Positions 1 to 5,233 of a stretch of 37,463 nucleotides of DNA are shown here, piece after piece. The notes below the pieces were generated by a model. The model saw only the letters and a list, made by a program, of their open reading frames with translations, searched no databases and was not told the DNA's origin. A program made the position numbers and the translations under genes. Numbering within the stretch: position 1 is the first letter of the stretch; each line of letters begins with the position of its first letter. This DNA comes from Blastocatellia bacterium (GTDB lineage Bacteria; Acidobacteriota; Blastocatellia; Pyrinomonadales; Pyrinomonadaceae): positions 1 to 37,463 of the forward strand of contig JACCVY010000101.1 in the NCBI GenBank assembly GCA_013697915.1, given 5' to 3'.

Positions 1-45
1 CTTCACCCCAGAAGGCTTTATGCTATCGCCTGCTCCGCAGGCTGA
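1..45. repeat. Partial copy of a hairpin repeat (family B)
   Basis: Contains the core GGCTTTATGCT followed by a 6-bp hairpin, GCCTGC-TCC-GCAGGC (28-42). The same core occurs in reverse complement at 9371-9381, beside a hairpin at the same distance with different but still paired arms (ACCCGC/GCGGGT, 9354-9368). The copy probably extends beyond the left window edge. It is non-coding; 1-102 holds no gene. Confidence 0.6.
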
Positions 46-102
46 GTTCATATTCGTTGCCGCGCGACTTTTTGTCCTGCTCATCACTTAGTACTGCCGA
101 CC

Positions 103-600
103 TCACTTCCTCTGCCTCATCACCTTCAACGGATTAATGTCTCCCCAGTTGCGCTCCGTCCCTTGTTCCAACTCCGCCTTCAACTCTGCAGCCGTAAGCA
201 TCTGCAGATTTTCATCCGCAACAGTGAGCGGCGCCGGCGCGAGCGCAATCGCCCGATTGACTGCTTCCAGACCCTGCTTAAACAAATCCTGATCGTAGTA
301 AACTCGCCCCCAGCCCTCGCGATAGAAAGAGTAGGCGATGTAAAACTGCGTCTTCGGATCACTCTGGGCCGGGTCAGCGCTCTGCCACTCGTCCCGCGCG
401 GCGCGAAATTGCTCGCGACGAAAGAGCGCAAGCGCCGCATCAAACTTCGCCTGGTCCACCTGATAAGTGCCCGCCGCCACCTGTGCCCCATTCGCAACTT
501 CCCTGAAGCTGCGCGGCTCCGTCGCATACAGCCATACTATCACCAGCGCGTAAACCACGGTCACCACGAGCCCAATAATTTGAACAACCTTTTGCCACAT
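103..600 (-). CDS. Membrane-anchored TPR-like protein
   Basis: A 165-aa protein of no family I can name. Residues 8-27 form one N-terminal membrane segment, followed by a linker and an alpha-helical stretch (about 52-122) with TPR-like spacing. That stretch contains FDAALALFRREQFRAARDEW and, later, AVNRAIALAP. The topology suggests a single-pass anchor with a soluble helical domain that could serve as a scaffold. A GAGG ribosome-binding site lies unusually close to the ATG at 600. No gene lies downstream within the window, and upstream is a repeat-rich non-coding stretch, so it appears monocistronic. The reading frame is well supported; the function is unknown. Confidence 0.7.
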   Translation of the reverse strand: MWQKVVQIIGLVVTVVYALVIVWLYATEPRSFREVANGAQVAAGTYQVDQAKFDAALALFRREQFRAARDEWQSADPAQSDPKTQFYIAYSFYREGWGRVYYDQDLFKQGLEAVNRAIALAPAPLTVADENLQMLTAAELKAELEQGTERNWGDINPLKVMRQRK

Positions 601-730
601 TCCTCAACAACCTTACTACATTCTTCGACTGCTGCTTTACAGCCTGCCATTCTGGCGTTCCGCGATCGACGATTTACCACTCAAGGTGGAATGTCTCGCA
701 GTTGGGAAGGGCGGCTTGCCCCCGCTCTTG

Positions 731-1055
731 GTAGCACCGCCTGCAATAGGGGGGTGGGTCGTCGCTCTGACGCCGGCTTCCTTCCTATGTAATTTGCCGA
801 ATCTGCGAATTACTGTTCGCTGTTTACTGTTCACTCGCATTTGCGATTCACGATCATTCACGATTCTTTGGACTGAAGTGGCTCGACGCCGCTTTTGATC
901 GGCGAAGATTGCCACCGCAGGTGGTACTGACAATCTATTTACGATTTACGCTTCACGGCTCTTTTCGGAGTGTGGCGGCTCGACGCCGCTTTTGGCCCTT
1001 CGAACGAGATCACCCACCCGCTACCGCAGGCGGTACTGACCTTCCATTCACGATT
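731..1055. repeat. Composite dispersed-repeat block in a 600-bp gene-free stretch
   Basis: The interval 601-1213 contains no convincing gene. It holds a composite repeat. A module with GTGG, an optional CGG and then CTCGACGCCGCTTTT occurs at 878-895 and 972-993. A second module, with CACCC, a variable gap and GCAGGCGGTACTGAC, occurs at 1011-1040 (full), 911-931 (short) and inverted at 731-765. A/T-rich phrases of the type ATTCACGATT and ACTGTTCGCTGTTTACTG (817-870, 938-958, 1045-1060) separate them. The alternation makes two tandem composite units of roughly 90-100 bp. No coding potential or transposase is visible. Confidence 0.6.
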
Positions 1056-1213
1056 CACACCGCTTCCACTTCATCTGCGGGCAGCATGCACTATATGCGA
1101 GCCACTCAAAAGGCACCCAGTCCTCTAACCCCAGCAAATCAGCCGATCCGGGCTCCTTGCGTGCTGGGCATAGCGGTTGCCATTGTTCTCCAGTAAGGGA
1201 GAAACCTACGCAC

Positions 1214-1828
1214 ATGAAAAATTTTGGAAAAGGGATTAGCGGGGCTCTTTTGTCGCTCGCGTTTGTTTTTGGAATAGTTGCGGCCATGAGCAGTGCCGCT
1301 CAGGCCCAGAATCGCAATGATGATGACTACTATCAGCGTGGTAATAGCGACGGTGACTGGAAAGACCAGAAACGGGAATGGAAACGACGTCGCAAGCAGC
1401 AGCGTCGCGATGCCCGTCAGGGTAACAACCAGGGCGATTGGAGACGCGATCGCGACCAAGACCGCGACGATGACGTATACGATAACAACGGGCAGTACGG
1501 CAACAACGGCCGCTATGGCAATAACGGTGGCTATGGCAACAATGGTGGCTATGGCAATAACGGCCGCTACGATCAAGCGGAACTGAATCGTGGCTACCAG
1601 CAGGGCCTGCAGACCGGCGCGAGTGATGGCCAGCGCAATCAGAATTACGACCCACAGCGTTCGCGCTACTTTAGAAACGCTTCATCGCAAGCTTTTCGTC
1701 AGGGATTTGTGCGGGGCTATGACCAGGGATTTCGGCAATACTCTGGAAACAGAAACCAACGCAACCGTAGCAGCAACTCGGGCTGGGGAAACATTCTTGG
1801 CGGCATCATGGGCGGCCAGCGCCCTTAA
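1214..1828 (+). CDS. Secreted Gly/Asn/Tyr-repeat protein
   Basis: A 204-aa protein starting at ATG 1214, with an AAGGGAG ribosome-binding site at 1195-1201; an upstream in-frame start at 1157 has no such site. Residues 1-32 look like a cleavable signal peptide ending in AQAQ. The mature part has an Asp/Arg/Lys-rich charged region, then five tandem YGNNG-type pentapeptide units (DNA 1480-1570), then a Gln/Arg-rich tail with GYQQGLQTGASDG and GFVRGYDQGFRQY. The low-complexity, charged composition suggests an intrinsically disordered periplasmic or surface protein. Function is unknown. A hairpin repeat and a strong terminator follow. Confidence 0.8.
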   Translation: MKNFGKGISGALLSLAFVFGIVAAMSSAAQAQNRNDDDYYQRGNSDGDWKDQKREWKRRRKQQRRDARQGNNQGDWRRDRDQDRDDDVYDNNGQYGNNGRYGNNGGYGNNGGYGNNGRYDQAELNRGYQQGLQTGASDGQRNQNYDPQRSRYFRNASSQAFRQGFVRGYDQGFRQYSGNRNQRNRSSNSGWGNILGGIMGGQRP

Positions 1829-1843
1829 GCCATAGAGGCCTGT

Positions 1844-1868
1844 AGTTCAGAGTACAAACTTTAGTTTG
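1844..1868 (+). repeat. Family A hairpin repeat, copy 1
   Basis: AGTTCAGAGT and one variable base precede a hairpin CAAACT-TT-AGTTTG. It matches 16407-16431 and the reverse complement of 16448-16472 in the flank, while stem position 4 differs with a matching change in the other arm. It sits between the stop codon at 1828 and the terminator at 1879. Confidence 0.65.
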
Positions 1869-1878
1869 CTCAACCTTG

Positions 1879-1912
1879 AATGCCGCGACTGCCTGTCGCG
1901 GCATTTCTGTTT
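1879..1912 (+). terminator. Rho-independent terminator of the secreted Gly/Asn-rich gene
   Basis: A perfect 10-bp stem (AATGCCGCGA at 1879-1888 with TCGCGGCATT at 1896-1905) has a 7-nt loop and is followed by a T-rich run (TTTCTGTTTT). It lies 50 bp after the stop codon of the upstream plus-strand gene. Confidence 0.8.
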
Positions 1913-1957
1913 TCGTCCCCGCCCAGTCCGCGTAATCTGCGGCTGGTTCATTTCTAT

Positions 1958-2242
1958 TTACGATCTTAGAACTCTCCGCGTCTGTAGGAACGCGAGAGCA
2001 TCTCGGTGCAGCGTTTCATCAACCCACGTCATTTCAATCTCGCTATCGTTAAGCAAACGTTCGCTAATGTCTAAAGCTGCTTGACGGGATACATGGCGCG
2101 CTTGGGCCAATGAAACGAATTCAACAAGGACGTAGTTGTGGGTGACTCGTGTTGTTGCTGCGTCGTAGAGTGAAATCGCGCTCTCGTGCTGTGATTCGCG
2201 GCGGTGGATTAGGCAGAGCAAGCCGGAAGTATCAACCAACAT
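1958..2242 (-). pseudogene. C-terminally truncated PIN-domain (VapC-like) gene
   Basis: A 94-aa product begins MLVDTSGLLCLI, the N-terminal strand and first metal-binding Asp of a PIN ribonuclease, and continues with THNYVLVEFVSLAQ and WVDETLHRDALAFL. PIN toxins of this type are usually about 130-140 aa. Here the frame leaves the family after HRDALAFLQTRR, so the last third, including a conserved acidic residue, is missing. The sequence beyond is repeat-like non-coding DNA containing GCCGCAGATTACGCGGA on the minus strand. No antitoxin gene lies upstream; 34 bp away a truncated HNH gene starts divergently. It is probably inactive as a nuclease. The truncation is inferred from the remembered family length. 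Confidence 0.7.
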
Positions 2243-2276
2243 CAGCCCGTTTCCTCGTGAGTGCTAGCATACTCAC

Positions 2277-2798
2277 GTGCAAGATCGTTGGATTCCGATT
2301 CCTTCCGACTTCAAGGTAAGTGGAATTCAAATGGGGAAGGGCTACGACACGCAGACCGTCACCGGTCAAAGATTGTGGCTGGATGTTACTGAAAGATTAG
2401 ATCAAGCAAAAGTAAGGAGTCTTGGCCCTGCGACAATCGCTGCCGCCGAGCAAGGTGCAAGATTCGGCAAACCCCAGGTCGTGACTCCACGCCTGGGCCA
2501 GGGCTCTTTCAGATTACTGGTTGCTGACGCATACGAACGCCGCTGCACCATGACCGGCGAACGAACGCTACCCGCATTGGAAGCAGCACACATACATCGC
2601 TACTCGCGCGGCGGAGACCACTCGTTGTCGAACGGGCTTCTGCTTCGTAGCGATCTTCATAAACTCTTTGACTTAGGCTATCTGACGATCGAGCCAAGCA
2701 CTTTGAAGATTCGGGTTAGTGGAAAGATCCGCGGGCTTCAGGAAAAAGCCTGGCCCACGGTCAGAGGCCCAGTCGGCGAGTTGATCGCCGCCAGCTAG
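2277..2798 (+). pseudogene. HNH endonuclease gene truncated at both ends
   Basis: The frame opens with a GTG at 2277 without a clear ribosome-binding site and encodes 173 aa. Residues about 80-135 carry the HNH_2-type core: RCTMTGERTLPALEAAHIHRY, then GGDHSLSNGLLLRSDLHKLFDLGYL, with the conserved His pair and DLHKLFD. Family members are usually about 280-300 aa. This frame begins in the middle, at a WIPIPSDF segment, and leaves the family near KIRVSGKIRG, after which it reads antisense through the truncated DUF4411 gene. Both ends are therefore missing. The nuclease core itself looks intact. It may be an inert remnant, or less likely a shortened expressed protein. Confidence 0.65.
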
Positions 2799-2945
2799 GA
2801 TCTCGTCGCCGACCTTCTCGATGCTGAATACCTGTTTCGCATTATTGCCTGCGATGAGCCAATCCCAAAACGCCGGACAAAAATCGAGACCGTAGTGCAG
2901 ATTCTTTCCTTGAATGAAGACGTTGGCGTCAAGCAGATAAGCCAT
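2673..2945 (-). pseudogene. DUF4411 PIN-like gene, N-terminal half only
   Basis: The product begins MAYLLDANVFIQGKN and continues YGLDFCPAFWDWL and FSIEKVGDEILAGGDQLADWA, the typical N-terminal half of DUF4411 PIN-like proteins (usually about 160 aa). Family similarity stops around GFFLKPAD, and the rest is antisense to the HNH remnant, so the C-terminal half is gone. The start chosen is ATG 2945; it overlaps the TGA of the preceding ImmA-like remnant (TGATG), a translational-coupling arrangement expected for an intact ImmA/DUF4411 pair. A GTG at 2948 is an alternative. This is a broken toxin-like gene. Confidence 0.65.
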
Positions 2946-3040
2946 CACGCCATCACTCCCAGGCTGCGTCCCAATTTCTTGAAAGTTTCTAACTTAGCGA
3001 ATCCCAACATCCGAAAAGCGTCGCGGTGAAGTGTCTGCCC
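2945..3040 (-). pseudogene. C-terminal remnant of an ImmA/IrrE-like metallopeptidase
   Basis: In the frame ending at TGA 2945-2947, the minus strand reads [14 protein letters not shown] then [17 protein letters not shown]. This resembles the C-terminal tail of ImmA/IrrE-type (COG2856) proteins that often precede DUF4411 PIN proteins. Only about 30 residues remain; the HEXXH catalytic region is absent. Upstream, at about 3040, the sequence switches to the N-terminus of a Ser/Thr kinase. The overlap of its stop with the DUF4411 ATG supports the reading. The assignment rests on a short tail and on context. Confidence 0.45.
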
Positions 3041-3192
3041 ATGAACTGAGGTGTGATCAGTTTGAGCGCGACATAGCGCTCAGTGCCGAGGTGCACGGCG
3101 AGATAGACGGCGCCCATGCCGCCCTGGCCCAGCAGCCGCTCCAGACGGTACTTCTCATCGAGTACCTTACCGAGATAATTGTCGGATGGCAT
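3040..3192 (-). pseudogene. Ser/Thr protein kinase gene fragment (N-terminal 51 residues)
   Basis: From ATG 3192 the minus strand encodes a Hanks-type kinase start: residues 11-20 LDEKYRLERL, the glycine-rich loop LGQGGMGAVYLA (21-32), and VALKLI (41-46) with the ATP-binding Lys44. Kinase similarity ends at Met51 (3040-3042). The frame runs on to 2989 as unrelated residues, so the catalytic loop, activation segment and C-lobe are absent. The following DNA instead encodes the ImmA-like tail in another frame. It cannot be an active kinase. It is a clear gene fragment created by recombination or deletion. Confidence 0.8.
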
Positions 3193-3208
3193 ACAGCGGG
3201 AATCGTAG

Positions 3209-3240
3209 ACCGGAAACAGTGAACCGTAAACAGTAAACCG
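3209..3240. repeat. Short tandem repeat upstream of the kinase fragment
   Basis: Two and a half near-identical units of about 13 nt, ACCGGAAACAGTGA, ACCGTAAACAGTA and AACCG, lie directly upstream of the kinase fragment's ATG. A related phrase occurs on the opposite strand at about 817-838. It may mark a recombination-prone site. Confidence 0.5.
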
Positions 3241-3294
3241 CAAAGAAAACGGTGGCTAATGACGCGGGTGATACGAAAGTAGAGGGCAGAAGGT

Positions 3295-3810
3295 TTAGGA
3301 CTTAGCAGCGGCGCGGAAACCAATGGCTTTCTTTGTCGCAGGCGGAATAAGCATTAATTGACGTATCGCATCAAAAACTACTTTGAACTGTAGATCATAC
3401 TTGCTTTCCAGCTGCGCTAATTTTCCGGCAAGTTCTACGTTGGATGTGAGCATTCGGCGAAGCCTTACAAAGGTGCGCATGATCTCCACGTTAACCAGGA
3501 TAGCGCGCTTGCTTCGCAAGACGCTCGACAACATTGCTACACCCTGTTCGGTGAAAGCCGTAACGCGCTTTGGGTACTTTAGTCTTGAGGATGTCACAGT
3601 TTGTGATATCCGCAAAATCTCGTCTCTTGTAAGTTCAAACATGAAATCCTGGGGAAACCTTTCCCGATTACGACTTGCTGCTTGATTGAGAACCCTTGTC
3701 TCTACTCCATAAATCTTCGCCAAGTCACGATCGAGCATGACCCGTTCGCCGCGAATGATAAATATTGCTTTCTCAATTTGCACGACCCGCCTTGCAATCG
3801 ATTTGGTCAT
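3295..3810 (-). CDS. ORF6N-domain protein
   Basis: A 171-aa protein with a complete N-terminal ORF6N domain: IRGERVMLDRDLAKIYGVETRVLNQ (about 19-43), then NRERFPQDFMFELT and AFTEQGVAMLSSVLRSKRAI (about 48-105). These motifs define a putative DNA-binding domain found in phage antirepressors and in many stand-alone bacterial proteins. The C-terminal part (110-160) is helical, with a short coiled-coil-like stretch (VELAGKLAQLESKYDLQF). The length is normal for the family. It stands alone, with no phage genes nearby. It is likely a mobile or phage-derived regulator; its target is unknown. Confidence 0.85.
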   Translation of the reverse strand: MTKSIARRVVQIEKAIFIIRGERVMLDRDLAKIYGVETRVLNQAASRNRERFPQDFMFELTRDEILRISQTVTSSRLKYPKRVTAFTEQGVAMLSSVLRSKRAILVNVEIMRTFVRLRRMLTSNVELAGKLAQLESKYDLQFKVVFDAIRQLMLIPPATKKAIGFRAAAKS

Positions 3811-3970
3811 ATGAGGTTCGAGTACTTCTTAGATGGACTGCTGTAACTGAAATCGTGGCTAACAGAGCACGAATCGAAATCTTGCTACGGTCGATAACGC
3901 TGAGCAAGTTCAACCCGTTAATTCGCGATTTCAGTTTTATGCAAAGGGTTTGGCAAGATTCTTGTCGCCA

Positions 3971-4549
3971 TCAGCACATCTGCCAGGCTTTGATGGCGTT
4001 AACGGGAGCAATCAGCATGAGGATTTCAAGCAACAGGCTATCGTGAATCCAAACAATCAGGATCAACTCAAGAGCCAGGAATAAAATTACTGAGCGCCGC
4101 AGGCCGAGTCGTTGCGCAATTAAGAATCCGGCGATGCAACAGAGTATGTCGCCGAAGGAGTTGACGACCGTGTCGCCGTTGTAGCCCAGCGCGGCAGTAG
4201 TCGAGCGATAGCGTTCGATGATGAAGTTTGTGTTTTCGAAAATTTCCCACGCGGCCTCCGCGGCGGTCGCCAGCAAGAGCTGCGTGGTTGCCGGCCAGCG
4301 CGGCGCCAGCCAGTAGATCAACCAGAAAAACAGAACGCCATGCAGCAGGTGTGTGAAGCTGTAGGGATCGAGAAAATGTTGCGAGTTGTCGGCGCTGCAA
4401 ACCTGACCGGACCAGGCCAGCAACTTTCCGCAAGCACAAATCCACAAACGGCCTTCAAGGTGAAGAAGGATCGCCATAGCAACGAATGATGCGACGATGC
4501 CAATGGCCGGCCCAAGTTTTCGTCGAGGAGCGAGAGCTGTTGTGGACAT
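3971..4549 (-). CDS. DUF2585 (UPF0314-like) integral membrane protein
   Basis: A 192-aa membrane protein with about five hydrophobic segments: 14-29, 67-83, 90-105, 130-147 and 152-172. Family landmarks are the Cys-containing WICACGKLLAW (about 36-46), NSQHFLDPYSFTHLLHG, EAAWEIFENTNFIIERYR (about 98-115) and GYNGDTVVNSFGD. The conserved His, Glu and Asp residues could be catalytic or metal-binding, but the family has no established function. It appears monocistronic, with about 110 bp of non-coding DNA on its 5' side. Confidence 0.8.
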   Translation of the reverse strand: MSTTALAPRRKLGPAIGIVASFVAMAILLHLEGRLWICACGKLLAWSGQVCSADNSQHFLDPYSFTHLLHGVLFFWLIYWLAPRWPATTQLLLATAAEAAWEIFENTNFIIERYRSTTAALGYNGDTVVNSFGDILCCIAGFLIAQRLGLRRSVILFLALELILIVWIHDSLLLEILMLIAPVNAIKAWQMC

Positions 4550-4657
4550 CGGAACACATTAGAATAGCAGACACAGCGAAATGATAACGAAGGCCGAGGT
4601 GGAAGAAAACGAAAGACTGGAGAACAATTGCAGGCAGTCTGACAGGCGACGCGCGTA

Positions 4658-5218
4658 CTATTCTACCGGCGGGTTGGCGAGAGAGAGAATGGAGACTATG
4701 CGCGCTCTGCCATTTTGGCCTTTAGCGATCACCCGATAGCCGCCGCTTGGCGTAGGGACATTCCACACCGCTCGCGTACCGGTTGAGACTGTGGCTGTTG
4801 TCAGATTTCCCAATCTCGCGAAAGGAATCTCTTTTCCAGGACGCACGAAACCGGTAATCCAAATCACACGTCCTTCCCGATCAACCTGTAACGCAACGGT
4901 AGCGTAATTCGTGGCTCTCAGAGCCCATGCTTCCTTGCGACCACCTTCACGCTCCTGTTCTTGGTCTTCGCGAGCTTCTTCTTCGCTATCTTCGCGAGTG
5001 CTGCGGGCTTTGCGTGTGCGGAGCCGATCAAGCTTTGCGTGGGCCTGATCGAGGGTAGTGCCAATTCCCACACCGAGAATGGAATCCGGGACTCGAGCTC
5101 GTTCAACTTTCTGCGCCGAGCCCACAGACGCAGCGAGAAATACCAGCAGGAATAAAAAGGGGCGGACCTGCCCCACCAAGGAACCGGTCCGCCGAAGTTG
5201 AAAACCAGAGGCTTTCAT
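4658..5218 (-). CDS. Secreted hypothetical protein with charged linker
   Basis: A 186-aa protein. Residues 18-35 (VRPFLFLLVFLAASVGSA) form a probable signal peptide after a basic N-terminus. The mature protein has GVGIGTTLDQAHAKLDRL (about 48-65), a Glu/Arg-rich disordered or helical linker (about 68-98) and a beta-rich C-terminal domain (about 100-180). I do not recognise a named family; the DQAHAKL segment resembles small repeat-like secreted proteins in which a scale of 'how strongly inputs map to output' is computed, but no function can be assigned. It starts 15 nt after the stop of the large BNR protein, so both are probably cotranscribed. Confidence 0.65.
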   Translation of the reverse strand: MKASGFQLRRTGSLVGQVRPFLFLLVFLAASVGSAQKVERARVPDSILGVGIGTTLDQAHAKLDRLRTRKARSTREDSEEEAREDQEQEREGGRKEAWALRATNYATVALQVDREGRVIWITGFVRPGKEIPFARLGNLTTATVSTGTRAVWNVPTPSGGYRVIAKGQNGRARIVSILSLANPPVE

Positions 5219-5233
5219 TTTATCTACCCTGAC

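Noticed and set aside
1480-1570. Short tandem DNA repeats that might be a CRISPR array
   Set aside because: They encode in-frame YGNNG units of a secreted protein and have no spacers.
1139-1655. Long minus-strand frames of Ala/Ile/Val- or His/Ser-rich composition
   Set aside because: They are antisense shadows of the Gly/Asn repeat gene (1214-1828); they have no ribosome-binding sites or recognisable domains.
3811-3835. A GGTTCGAGTAC phrase resembling a tRNA T-arm
   Set aside because: No acceptor stem, anticodon arm or matching D-arm could be built around it.
3846-3940. 10-bp inverted repeat ACTGAAATCG/CGATTTCAGT
   Set aside because: Arms are about 70 bp apart, short, and unrelated to any nearby gene signal; chance is likely.
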